Shown: positions 1 through 6,487, counted from the first letter of the stretch. The stretch: 6,745 nucleotides of DNA from Deltaproteobacteria bacterium (GCA_016935875.1 JAFGQD010000178.1:1-6745); one strand, 5' to 3'. Translations and numbers: made by a program. Notes: generated from the letters alone by a model not told the origin.

Positions 1-912
1 GTCGGAGATATTATGGTCGACCAGTTTATCTGGGGAAAGGTGTCCCGCATCTCACCGGAGGCTCCGGTACCAGTGGTAAAGGTCACATCTGAAAATCTCC
101 TCTTGGGCGGTTGTGCCAATGTGCTGAACAACGTATTCTCCATGGGAGGAAAAGTCGCCGTCTCCGGCATTGTCGGATCGGACGACATGGGCAGATGGCT
201 GATAAGTAAGCTGAGAGAGATGGAGATAGATACAGCAGGGGTCATCGTGGAGCATGAACGCCCAACCATATTAAAAACAAGGATCATCGCGCACAACCAG
301 CAGGTGGTGAGGTTTGACAGAGAAGATCAAAGCCCTGTTGCCCGGGGCAGTCTCCAGAGGATAATGGAATATATAGAATCGATGAAGGACGATCTGGGTG
401 CAGTGATTATCTCGGATTACAACAAGGGAGTCTTTTCAAAAGAACTCATCAAGGGAATAAGGGAACTAACCTCGGAAAGGGGGATAATCCTGTGTATCGA
501 TCCCAAACAGAGCGATTTCTCCCTTTACCGCGGGTGCGACCTGATAACACCCAACCACCAGGAAACGGAGCGTGCTCTCGGCATGGAACTTGAGCACAGT
601 GATGATATTACAGAGGGAGGCAAGACTCTTATCAGGGAATTCGATTTCGGGGCCGTCCTGATAACGAGGGGCGAGGAGGGAATGAGCCTCTTCGAGAATG
701 ACGGCGGGGTCACGCATATCCCCACTGTCGCCAGAGAAGTTTTCGACGTAACAGGTGCAGGCGACACGGTAATAGGTGTATTTGCTCTCTGCGTTGCGGC
801 AGGGGCAACATTGAAAGAAGCCTCTGTTCTGGCCAACCATGCAGCCGGTATTGCTGTTGGCAAGGTGGGTACGGCTCCGGTCTATCAGGATGAATTGAAA
901 AAAGCACTATGA
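1..912 (+). CDS. rfaE1: D-glycero-beta-D-manno-heptose-7-phosphate kinase (RfaE1/HldE kinase domain), 5' truncated
   Basis: The reading frame is open from the first base, so the true start lies upstream of the window; the ATG at 13 is internal. The opening residues (VGDIMVDQFIWGKVSRISPE) match the conserved N-terminal block of HldE/RfaE kinases, a PfkB/ribokinase-fold family. Seen: a GGCAN sugar/nucleotide-binding glycine motif at window codons 36-40 and the PfkB C-terminal signature DVTGAGDT, whose presumed catalytic base Asp is codon 255 (763-765). Known family role: cytosolic phosphorylation of heptose 7-phosphate to the 1,7-bisphosphate on the way to ADP-heptose for LPS inner core. The frame stops right after the kinase domain, with no cytidylyltransferase domain, so this is the split, single-domain form; the second activity (RfaE2) must be encoded elsewhere. 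Its end overlaps the next gene by 4 bp (ATGA). A different PfkB sugar kinase is unlikely given the N-terminal motif. Confidence 0.93.
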   Translation, partial: VGDIMVDQFIWGKVSRISPEAPVPVVKVTSENLLLGGCANVLNNVFSMGGKVAVSGIVGSDDMGRWLISKLREMEIDTAGVIVEHERPTILKTRIIAHNQQVVRFDREDQSPVARGSLQRIMEYIESMKDDLGAVIISDYNKGVFSKELIKGIRELTSERGIILCIDPKQSDFSLYRGCDLITPNHQETERALGMELEHSDDITEGGKTLIREFDFGAVLITRGEEGMSLFENDGGVTHIPTVAREVFDVTGAGDTVIGVFALCVAAGATLKEASVLANHAAGIAVGKVGTAPVYQDELKKAL

Positions 913-1529
913 GCAGACCAGCCCTTCCCGAACCGGTCAAAATAATATCCAGCATATTTTCCGGGAACAGAGATCTACTGAATGAAGCTATAACAGCCTT
1001 ATCGGAGGAATTCGGACAAATCGATTATATAAGCGTCTTGAAACCCTTTGAATACACCGATTACTATAGGAGAGAATTGGGGCCTTCTCTTTTCAGACGT
1101 TTTATCTCTTTTGAAACCCTCGTTCCCCCCGATACGCTCCCCGATATAAAACTGACTACAAACAAAATGGAAGATACATTCACGAAAGACGGAAACAGGC
1201 TTGTCAATATAGATCCGGGGTACATATCCCGGGCCCACCTGATTCTTGCCACGGGAAAGGCCTACACGCACCGTCCCCATATCAGGGTCGGTATATATGC
1301 CGATCTGACTCTCATCTTCACAAACCATACCTTCCGGAGACTTGAATGGACCTACCCTGATTATTCAGATGAGAACACGATAGCCATGTGCAACAATATA
1401 AGAGAGAGATATGCTGCGCAACTGGCTGAGAAAAGGATGCAAAAAACATCTAATCCCGACTCGTCGGGACAAACACATCATAAACAGGATACCACGTTGT
1501 CCTGTCTGACTGAGGAGAAGAACCTATGA
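909..1529 (+). CDS. DUF4416 family protein of unknown function
   Basis: A 206-residue soluble protein with no signal peptide or membrane segment. It shows the conserved blocks I associate with DUF4416: PFEYTDYY (46-53), KLTTNKMED (81-89), VNIDPGY (99-105), ATGKAYTHRPHI (114-125), GIYADLTL (128-135) and WTYPDY (147-152). The wealth of conserved Asp, Tyr, His and Lys suggests a binding or catalytic pocket, but no reaction is known to me. Residues after about 175 form a polar, low-complexity tail beyond the conserved core; part of it is encoded by a palindrome (1454-1469). The start ATG overlaps the kinase stop (ATGA), and only a weak purine run precedes it, so translation is probably coupled to rfaE1. 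The stop overlaps the yicC start in the same way. Family assignment is fairly safe; function is open. Confidence 0.85.
   Translation: MSRPALPEPVKIISSIFSGNRDLLNEAITALSEEFGQIDYISVLKPFEYTDYYRRELGPSLFRRFISFETLVPPDTLPDIKLTTNKMEDTFTKDGNRLVNIDPGYISRAHLILATGKAYTHRPHIRVGIYADLTLIFTNHTFRRLEWTYPDYSDENTIAMCNNIRERYAAQLAEKRMQKTSNPDSSGQTHHKQDTTLSCLTEEKNL
1454..1469. repeat. GC-rich palindrome inside the 3' end of the DUF4416 gene
   Basis: TCCCGA-CTCG-TCGGGA forms a perfect 6-bp stem with a four-base loop. It lies within codons for the variable C-terminal tail of the DUF4416 protein (around NPDSSGQT). The motif looks like the short palindromic repeats often scattered between genes, here absorbed into a reading frame. 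No T-run follows, so it is not an intrinsic terminator. Repeat status cannot be shown from one copy. Confidence 0.5.
1484..1505 (+). other. Possible RNA hairpin just upstream of the yicC ribosome binding site
   Basis: ACAGGA (1484-1489) can pair with TCCTGT (1500-1505) across a 10-nt loop. The yicC Shine-Dalgarno GAGGAG begins 7 nt later at 1512. The stem is short and sits in the coding sequence of the DUF4416 tail, so it may be chance; if real it could influence yicC initiation. Confidence 0.25.
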
Positions 1530-2410
1530 TAAGAAGCATGACAGGCTATGGAAGTGCTGAGGCTGTTTTTGCGGGAAAGAAACTGATCGTTGAAATCAAA
1601 TCTCTTAATCACAAAAACCTTGAAAGCAGCATACGGCTGCCTGCCTTCCTCACCCCTCTTGAAATGAATATCAAGAAAAGGGTGGGAGAACGGATTTCAA
1701 GAGGAAGAATCGAGGTAACTATCAGGATAGATTCAGATCCCGATACAAACGGTGGAGATACACTAGAGGCGAATCTTCCCCTCATCAGCAACTATTATTC
1801 CATGCTGACCGATTTGAAGGAAAAGTTCAATCTCAGGGATCCGATAACCCTGGATATGCTCGTCAAACTGAAGGGCAGTGTCCATGTTTCCGAAGTGGAG
1901 ATCGATCCTGAAGAGGCACGGGACACCATAAGCAGAGCACTGGATGATTCCATCGATTCTCTTATATCTATGCAGGATGCTGAAGGAAGGATCTTACACG
2001 AGGATTTCATGGCACGTATCGACACAATCAAAAACTACATAAAAGAATTAAAATCAAGGATTCCTCAGATGGTCACGCATTATCAGGAAAGACTTTCGGG
2101 AAGGGTCCGGGAACTGACAGGGGGCCTGGAGTACGATGAATCAAGACTAATCCAGGAAATCGCAATAATGACTGAAAAGAGCGACATAACCGAAGAGATC
2201 GTGCGCTTTGAAAGCCATATACAACAGTTTGGCGATATGCTGAACAGCGATATCGCCATAGGCAGGAAGATGGATTTCCTTTTTCAGGAGATGCACAGGG
2301 AAATAAATACGATAGGTTCTAAAAGTAGCGATCTTGCGATATCCGGCAATGTAATAGAAATAAAGACGGAGCTAGCAAAGCTCAGAGAACAGGTGCAGAA
2401 TATTGAGTAA
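1526..2410 (+). CDS. yicC: YicC/YloC family endoribonuclease
   Basis: The 294-residue product has the usual length for the family. Seen: the N-terminal SMTGYGSAE (4-12), EIKSLNHKNLE (23-33) and RLP (37-39) blocks of the YicC N domain. The C-terminal DUF1732 region begins around LIQEIAIMTEKSDITEE (208-224) and ends with GRKMDFLFQEM (246-256), REINTIGSKS (258-267) and a helical tail. Family knowledge: YicC proteins are cytosolic endoribonucleases; the E. coli member acts on small RNA. The exact substrate here is unknown. The start is firm: a GAGGAG ribosome binding site (1512-1517) lies 8 nt before the ATG, which overlaps the stop of the DUF4416 gene (ATGA). Proximity to gmk is a recurrent bacterial arrangement. 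Confidence 0.95.
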   Translation: MIRSMTGYGSAEAVFAGKKLIVEIKSLNHKNLESSIRLPAFLTPLEMNIKKRVGERISRGRIEVTIRIDSDPDTNGGDTLEANLPLISNYYSMLTDLKEKFNLRDPITLDMLVKLKGSVHVSEVEIDPEEARDTISRALDDSIDSLISMQDAEGRILHEDFMARIDTIKNYIKELKSRIPQMVTHYQERLSGRVRELTGGLEYDESRLIQEIAIMTEKSDITEEIVRFESHIQQFGDMLNSDIAIGRKMDFLFQEMHREINTIGSKSSDLAISGNVIEIKTELAKLREQVQNIE

Positions 2411-2475
2411 CATACCGTTTCTGGTTTCGAATGAGAGTAAGAATACGACAGCACAACCATCAGGGTTTGGATATC

Positions 2476-3087
2476 ATGAAACATACAGACACACAAGGAC
2501 TCCTTATTGTCATTTCCGCTCCTTCAGGCGCCGGTAAAACCACTATATGCAAGGGACTCATGGATGGATTCCCCGATCTGCATTTTTCCGTATCCTGCAC
2601 CACGCGTCCTCCACGGAAAGGTGAAAGAGATGGGGAAGATTACCATTTTATATCCGTAAAAGATTTCAAAAGAAGAATAGAGAATGGCGAATTTGTGGAG
2701 TGGGAAGAGATCTACGGTCATTTTTACGGCACATCGAAAAAAGACATAGAAACCCTGATCCAAAGGGGTGATGACGTCATACTGGATATCGACACGAAAG
2801 GAGCCCGGAATGTAAAGGCAAAATATCCCGGAGGTGTGTTCGTCTTCATCATGCCTCCATCCGCAGAAATTCTGAGGGAGCGATTGAAAAAACGCGGCTC
2901 CGAGACAGAAGACATTATTAAGATGCGTTTCGCCAGGGCGATGGAGGAGATACGGGAAAATGAATGGTATGATTATGTGATATTTAATGATATAATAAGC
3001 GATTCTGTTATAATAATGAAATCTGTCTATGTGGCGGAGAAGAACAGGAGGTCCCGGCTGCAAGCCAGGATAAACAACTTTTATTGA
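2476..3087 (+). CDS. gmk: Guanylate kinase
   Basis: Phosphorylates GMP or dGMP to the diphosphate with ATP in the cytosol, feeding GTP synthesis. Counting from ATG 2476, the 203-residue protein fits the normal length of about 205. Seen: P-loop SAPSGAGKTT (14-23), the guanylate kinase signature TTRPPRKGERDGEDYHF (42-58) for GMP binding, YGTSK (84-88), ILDIDTKGA (102-110) and the lid Arg-rich stretch RERLKKRGSE (134-143). The frame also offers ATG 2431, which would add 15 residues (MRVRIRQHNHQGLDI) with no family match and no good ribosome binding site. I prefer 2476, which has AGGG (2462-2465) 10 nt upstream. It lies 65 bp downstream of yicC and probably shares its transcript. A RemA-like (DUF370) gene sometimes found between these two is absent. 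Confidence 0.95.
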   Translation: MKHTDTQGLLIVISAPSGAGKTTICKGLMDGFPDLHFSVSCTTRPPRKGERDGEDYHFISVKDFKRRIENGEFVEWEEIYGHFYGTSKKDIETLIQRGDDVILDIDTKGARNVKAKYPGGVFVFIMPPSAEILRERLKKRGSETEDIIKMRFARAMEEIRENEWYDYVIFNDIISDSVIIMKSVYVAEKNRRSRLQARINNFY

Positions 3088-3094
3088 ATTGAAC

Positions 3095-3136
3095 AGCGAG
3101 TGCTAACACCGCTGCTTGCGACGGGGTTAGCGAGTG
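3095..3136. repeat. REP-like palindromic element 1 in the gmk-rpoZ gap
   Basis: GCTAACACCG (3102-3111) pairs with CGGGGTTAGC (3122-3131) over 10 positions with one A-G mismatch, around a 10-nt loop. An alternative inner stem, CGC (3110-3112) with GCG (3118-3120), is possible. The 8-bp direct repeat AGCGAGTG flanks the palindrome at 3095-3102 and 3129-3136. This palindrome-plus-flank structure resembles repetitive extragenic palindromes spread by REP-associated transposases. No T-run follows, so it is not a standard terminator. It begins 7 bp after the gmk stop. Confidence 0.6.
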
Positions 3137-3167
3137 AATAACAAATAAACATTTTCCCTAACAATCG

Positions 3168-3199
3168 GAGATTCCCCGCAACTTGTTGCGGGGAGCTTC
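3168..3199. repeat. REP-like palindromic element 2 upstream of rpoZ
   Basis: CCCCGCAA (3174-3181) and TTGCGGGG (3186-3193) form a perfect 8-bp stem around a CTTG loop, with imperfect extension out to 3168 and 3199. The right arm is followed by AGCTTCAATAACC rather than a T-run, so intrinsic termination is unlikely. From memory, very similar GC-rich palindromes with an AGCTTCA-type right flank recur between genes in several Desulfobacterota-like genomes; only a genome-wide count would confirm this. It ends 7 bp before the rpoZ Shine-Dalgarno and may shape that leader or stabilise the upstream mRNA end. Confidence 0.6.
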
Positions 3200-3221
3200 A
3201 ATAACCGGAGGTATATAACGC

Positions 3222-3497
3222 ATGGCAAGAGTTACCGTAGAGGATTCTCTGGAGAAAGCAAAAAACAGGTTTGCGCTGACACATCTTACTACACAAAGGG
3301 CAAAGCAGCTACTCAGGGGATCGAAACCCCTCAGCAAGAAGAAAGACAATCGGGAAATCGTTACCGCTTTGAGAGAAATAGCGGAAGGGAGGGTGCGATA
3401 CGCTCATCCTGAGATTCTCAGTTCACGAACAGCAAATGTCGAACCCGTCGAACTTACAGAGAATACAAATGTGATCGAAGATGCAAACGCCGAATAA
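3222..3497 (+). CDS. rpoZ: DNA-directed RNA polymerase subunit omega
   Basis: A 91-residue protein, a normal size for omega. It is the small RNA polymerase subunit that wraps the beta' C-terminus and helps core assembly; in proteobacteria it can also take part in ppGpp response. Seen: MARVTVEDSL at the N-terminus, NRFALTHLTTQRAKQL (15-30) and DNREIVTALREIAEGRV (42-58), the conserved omega blocks. The tail after residue 60 is acidic and variable, as usual. GGAGGT (3207-3212) sits 9 nt before the ATG, a strong ribosome binding site consistent with independent translation after the repeat-rich leader. The 3' end overlaps the pyrF start by 17 bp. The gmk-rpoZ order is widespread. Confidence 0.95.
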   Translation: MARVTVEDSLEKAKNRFALTHLTTQRAKQLLRGSKPLSKKKDNREIVTALREIAEGRVRYAHPEILSSRTANVEPVELTENTNVIEDANAE

Positions 3498-4224
3498 AAA
3501 CTGCCACGATAAACTGATATTCGCCCTTGATCTGGGAGAAGATATCGGCGAAGCTATAAGGTGGGTTGACCTTTTAAAGGATCATGTGGGGATGTTCAAG
3601 GTAGGGAAGGAGGCATTCACCCGTTTCGGAATCCCTATTGTCTCAAGTATATTAGAGAGGGGGGGAGATGTCTTCCTCGATCTGAAGTTTCATGACATTC
3701 CGAACACCGTCGCAAAGGCCGCCGAGGCCGCGGTAAAACTGGGGATTTCAATGTTCAACATACACGCGCTCGGAGGAAGGGAGATGATGGAGCGGGCTGT
3801 CGATTCTGTCAATAATACTGCGAGAGTCATGAGTATTGACCCTCCCGTGTTGCTTGCAGTAACTGTCCTTACAAGTTTGGATGATTCGGATCTTGAAGGG
3901 ATCGGATTCGGATGCTCCACCAGAGAACTCGTTCTGAGACTCGCGATGTCGGCCAAGGACGCAGGCGTCTCCGGAGTTGTGGCATCCCCCCAGGATATAA
4001 TCCCCATACGAAAGGCATGCGGGAAAGACTTTATCATCGTAACTCCGGGCATACGGTTGGACAATAACGTGACGGGTGACGATCAGAAAAGAGTATTGAC
4101 TCCAAGGGATGCCATCTCAATGGGGGCGGATTACATCGTAGTGGGTAGGCCTATAAGACTGGCTGATGATCCTGCAGTTGCAGCGGACAGGATCAGTGAG
4201 GAAATCTCCAAGGGGCTTGCGTGA
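3481..4224 (+). CDS. pyrF: Orotidine 5'-phosphate decarboxylase
   Basis: Catalyses OMP to UMP plus CO2, the last step of de novo pyrimidine synthesis, in the cytosol. The 247-residue length and motifs fit the short bacterial type. Seen: FALD (14-17, Asp17), MFKVGKE (38-44, Lys40), the catalytic charged network DLKFHDIPNT (67-76, with Asp67, Lys69, Asp72), the phosphate loop TPGIR (188-192) and GADYIVVGRPI (215-225, Arg223). All key residues are present, so it should be active. The only plausible start is ATG 3481, inside the rpoZ coding sequence (17-bp overlap) with a weak GAAG-type site; the next in-frame ATG would remove the active-site ALD motif. Translation is probably coupled to rpoZ. 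Confidence 0.96.
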   Translation: MQTPNKNCHDKLIFALDLGEDIGEAIRWVDLLKDHVGMFKVGKEAFTRFGIPIVSSILERGGDVFLDLKFHDIPNTVAKAAEAAVKLGISMFNIHALGGREMMERAVDSVNNTARVMSIDPPVLLAVTVLTSLDDSDLEGIGFGCSTRELVLRLAMSAKDAGVSGVVASPQDIIPIRKACGKDFIIVTPGIRLDNNVTGDDQKRVLTPRDAISMGADYIVVGRPIRLADDPAVAADRISEEISKGLA

Positions 4225-4233
4225 TAGAAAAAT

Positions 4234-4259
4234 CAGGGCGTGCGTCTCCCAAAGCCCTG
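4234..4259 (+). other. Weak hairpin in the pyrF-rlmB gap
   Basis: CAGGGC (4234-4239) pairs with GCCCTG (4254-4259) across a 14-nt loop. The following bases (CTGTTTCAATC) hold only three consecutive T residues. It could be a poor terminator, a processing site or chance. A second small stem (4259-4263 with 4272-4276) lies just behind it and shares its last base. Confidence 0.25.
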
Positions 4260-4285
4260 CTGTTTCAATCCACAGCTTCCCGATC

Positions 4286-4291
4286 AGAGGA
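4286..4291 (+). promoter_or_regulatory. Ribosome binding site setting the rlmB start
   Basis: AGAGGA lies 6 nt before ATG 4298. This, and the family N-terminus MQAIYGVHPV, favour 4298 over the upstream in-frame ATG 4166, which lies deep inside pyrF. Confidence 0.7.
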
Positions 4292-4297
4292 AATACC

Positions 4298-5044
4298 ATG
4301 CAGGCAATCTATGGGGTTCATCCGGTTGCAGAGGCTCTGAGAAACGACGGAAAAATAGAAAAGATTGTACTGCTCAAAGAGGGAAAGCAGGGCGGCATCC
4401 GGGAAATTCTTAAAATTGCGACCCAGCGGGGGATACCGGTAGTCTACAGAGACAGGGAATATCTGAATCTGACCGCCGGCACCAGACAGCATCAGGGCGT
4501 TATCTGTATATATGAGGAATTCCGGTATGCCGGCATAGATACTGTTCTGACCAATTGCAAATCCCGGGAAAGCTCTCTAATCCTCATCCTTGACAGCATT
4601 ACGGATCCTCAGAACCTCGGCTCACTCATTCGAACGGCCCTCTGTTTTGGCGTGAACGGTCTTGTGATCCCGGAAGATCGCGCGGCATCGGTCACACCTG
4701 CTGTTATCAAAGCTTCGGCGGGGGCGGCCCTGCATCTTCCGATTGTCATGGTGGTAAACTTATCGAGGGCAATCGACCGACTAAAAGAAGAGGGGTTCTG
4801 GATATATGGTGCCGATGTCGGCTGCGGGAAAAACCTGCACCATTCAGATTACAGCAGTCACGCAGGTCTCGTAATGGGGAGTGAGGGAAAAGGGATACGG
4901 CCACTGGTCAAGAAAAAGTGTGATTTTCTGATCTCCATACCCATGACGGACACCATCGACTCTCTGAATGTATCCGTAGCCGGGGGTATTATTCTATATG
5001 AGATGACTCTCAATCGGAACACATCGAAGGTGAAAAGGGGGTAA
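4298..5044 (+). CDS. rlmB: TrmH/SpoU family 23S rRNA 2'-O-methyltransferase, RlmB-like
   Basis: From ATG 4298 the product is 248 residues, close to RlmB length. Seen: the N-terminal SpoU substrate-binding domain beginning IYGVHPVAEAL (4-14), then the SPOUT knot motifs: LDSITDPQNLGSLIRTA (98-114, with Asn107 and Arg112), LVMGSEGKGI (191-200, Glu196) and IPMTDTIDSLNVSVAGG (214-230). Known family role: SAM-dependent 2'-O-methylation of guanosine in the 23S rRNA peptidyl-transferase region (G2251 in E. coli). Motifs alone cannot fully separate RlmB from other TrmH-type enzymes, but the N-terminal domain supports RlmB. The longer frame from 4166 adds 44 residues that overlap pyrF and look spurious. 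The stop is 2 bp before pilC, so the two are probably cotranscribed. Confidence 0.9.
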   Translation: MQAIYGVHPVAEALRNDGKIEKIVLLKEGKQGGIREILKIATQRGIPVVYRDREYLNLTAGTRQHQGVICIYEEFRYAGIDTVLTNCKSRESSLILILDSITDPQNLGSLIRTALCFGVNGLVIPEDRAASVTPAVIKASAGAALHLPIVMVVNLSRAIDRLKEEGFWIYGADVGCGKNLHHSDYSSHAGLVMGSEGKGIRPLVKKKCDFLISIPMTDTIDSLNVSVAGGIILYEMTLNRNTSKVKRG

Positions 5045-5046
5045 CC

Positions 5047-6255
5047 ATGCCTGTATACCTGTGGGAGGGTACGACCAAGAAGGGGGAAACCAAAAAGGGT
5101 GAAATGGAGGCCCCCGATGAAAGTGCCGTAAGAATCCAGTTGCGCCGCCAGCGCATCAGGCCCGGAAATATCAAGAAAAAACCCAAAGATCTTTTTGAAA
5201 ACATCCCCTTTCTCAAACAAAAGGTCAAGGAAAAGGATGTGGTGGTATTTGCACGCCAGTTCGCTACAATGATCAATGCCGGACTCCCCATCATCCAATG
5301 CCTGGACCTGCTGGGTGAAGAGGAGAAAAATAAGACGTTTGCAAAGATTATTAAATCTATAAAAGATGACATCGAGGGGGGAAGCTCTCTCTCTGACACC
5401 CTGGAGAAACACCCTGACATATTTGACAATCTCTTTATAAATCTGGTCGCTGCCGGTGAGGCGGGCGGCATCCTGGACGTCATCCTCAACCGTCTGTCTG
5501 CATACATGGAAAAGGCGATGGAACTGAAAAGAAAGGTCAAGGGAGCCATGACCTACCCGATCGTCGTTCTCGTGGTTGCCATAGCGGTCGTTATTCTGCT
5601 CCTGTACAAGGTAGTCCCCGTCTTTGAGGAGATGTTTTCAAACATGGGATCGGCACTGCCGGGCCCCACCCAGTTTCTTGTAGACGCAAGCCGTTTCGTC
5701 CAGAATTACATATTATACATAATAGGTTCTATGATCTTGGCCGTATTCATTTTCAGAAGATATTACAAGACTGAAGGCGGAAGACTCCGGATAGACCGTA
5801 CGACACTCAAATTGCCTGTCTTTGGTATGCTGCTCAAAAAGGTTGCCGTGGCAAAATTTTCAAGAACCCTCTCCACCATGATGACCAGCGGCGTCCCCAT
5901 CCTCGACGGGCTAGAGATCGTAAGCAAGACAGCGGGAAACAAGGTCGTCGAGAATGCCCTGATGGAGACCAGAAAAAGCATAAGCGAGGGTAAGACAATA
6001 GCGGAACCTCTGTCGGAATCGGGCATATTCCCTTCCATGGTTGTTTCCATGATATCCGTCGGCGAGAACACCGGCGCCCTCGATACCATGCTGGAAAAGA
6101 TCGCTGATTTTTATGATTCCGAGGTTGATGCGGCAGTCAACGCATTGACAACACTGCTTGAACCTATAATGATGGTGTTTCTGGGCGGGGTTGTGGGAGG
6201 AATGATAATAGCCCTGTATCTCCCAATCTTTTCCATGGCGGGGGCTGTTGGATAA
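5047..6255 (+). CDS. pilC: Type II secretion/type IV pilus inner-membrane platform protein (GspF/PilC family)
   Basis: The 402-residue product has the two-repeat architecture of the T2SSF family. Seen: N-terminal YLWEGTTKKGE (4-14), typical of PilC/GspF; first cytoplasmic repeat about 67-190, with FARQFATMINAGLPI (68-82) and AAGEAGGILD (135-144); second about 270-392, with FSRTLSTMMTSGVPI (271-285) and SVGENTGALD (337-346). Three membrane helices are predicted by eye at about 170-189, 221-237 and 372-393. Known role: inner-membrane platform that couples the assembly ATPase to pilin polymerisation. PilC versus GspF cannot be settled without neighbours; the N-terminus and length look PilC-like. 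No pilB, pilT, pilin or gsp gene is next to it here; instead it follows rlmB by 2 bp. A purine-rich AAAAGGGGG just before the rlmB stop serves as ribosome binding site. No terminator is visible after the stop. Confidence 0.92.
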   Translation: MPVYLWEGTTKKGETKKGEMEAPDESAVRIQLRRQRIRPGNIKKKPKDLFENIPFLKQKVKEKDVVVFARQFATMINAGLPIIQCLDLLGEEEKNKTFAKIIKSIKDDIEGGSSLSDTLEKHPDIFDNLFINLVAAGEAGGILDVILNRLSAYMEKAMELKRKVKGAMTYPIVVLVVAIAVVILLLYKVVPVFEEMFSNMGSALPGPTQFLVDASRFVQNYILYIIGSMILAVFIFRRYYKTEGGRLRIDRTTLKLPVFGMLLKKVAVAKFSRTLSTMMTSGVPILDGLEIVSKTAGNKVVENALMETRKSISEGKTIAEPLSESGIFPSMVVSMISVGENTGALDTMLEKIADFYDSEVDAAVNALTTLLEPIMMVFLGGVVGGMIIALYLPIFSMAGAVG

Positions 6256-6274
6256 AAAGATAAGACTGTAATAA

Positions 6275-6351
6275 TGGTCGGGATGGCGCGATTTGAACGC
6301 GCGACCCCTGCGTCCCGAACGCAGTGCCCTACCAGACTGGGCCACATCCCG
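6275..6351 (-). tRNA. tRNA-Pro (anticodon CGG)
   Basis: Read on the minus strand, the 77-nt sequence folds as a full cloverleaf. The acceptor stem CGGGATG/CATCCCG is perfect, with the C1-G72 pair typical of bacterial proline tRNAs. The D stem is GCCC/GGGC, the anticodon stem CTGCG/CGCAG with loop TTCGGGA, and the T stem GCGCG/CGCGC with loop TTCAAAT. The discriminator is A and CCA is encoded (6275-6277). Anticodon CGG (plus-strand 6315-6317) reads CCG codons. The gene is transcribed against all its neighbours and ends 19 bp from the pilC stop. Its own downstream side has only a short T-run (6254-6258 on the opposite strand), with no hairpin. Confidence 0.97.
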
Positions 6352-6363
6352 ACAAGGCCCTTG

Positions 6364-6390
6364 ACTATATAATTTACCCCCAAATGTCCA
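6364..6390 (-). promoter_or_regulatory. Candidate sigma-70-type promoter for the tRNA-Pro gene
   Basis: On the minus strand, TGGACA (6385-6390, 5 of 6 to the -35 consensus) and TATAGT (6364-6369, 5 of 6 to the -10 consensus) are separated by 15 bp, short but tolerable. The mature tRNA begins 12 bp after the -10 box. The stretch between them is CAAGGGCCTTGT, GC-rich like the discriminators of stringently controlled stable-RNA promoters. This is pattern matching only. Confidence 0.4.
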
Positions 6391-6487
6391 TAAAAAAATG
6401 AAAAATGCCGTAATATTCTCTAATAGAGCGTCAAAGCTTGTTTCAGGCCAAAGTTCATGATATTGAGATAAGGTATTATTACACAAA

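Noticed and set aside
2431..2475. Possible 15-residue extension of guanylate kinase
   Set aside because: There is no ribosome binding site before 2431 and no family match; 2476 gives the normal length.
2411..2475. A RemA/DUF370 gene between yicC and gmk, as in some bacteria
   Set aside because: The gap is only 65 bp and encodes nothing resembling it.
3088..3221. Intrinsic terminator or clear promoter in the gmk-rpoZ gap
   Set aside because: Both hairpins lack a following T-run. Candidate boxes such as TTGCGA with TAACAA match the consensus poorly.
4166..4297. Possible 44-residue N-terminal extension of RlmB
   Set aside because: It overlaps the end of pyrF in another frame, has no family similarity, and the ATG at 4298 has a ribosome binding site and the canonical N-terminus.
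6275..6351. tRNA gene as an integration site for a mobile element
   Set aside because: No integrase, no duplicated tRNA 3' end and no composition shift is visible on either side within the window.
6438..6479. Promoter for the DUF1178 gene
   Set aside because: TATTAT (6474-6479) is a fair -10 box, but no acceptable -35 lies at normal spacing. TTGTTT (6438-6443) pairs only with a poor -10 (TATTGA).
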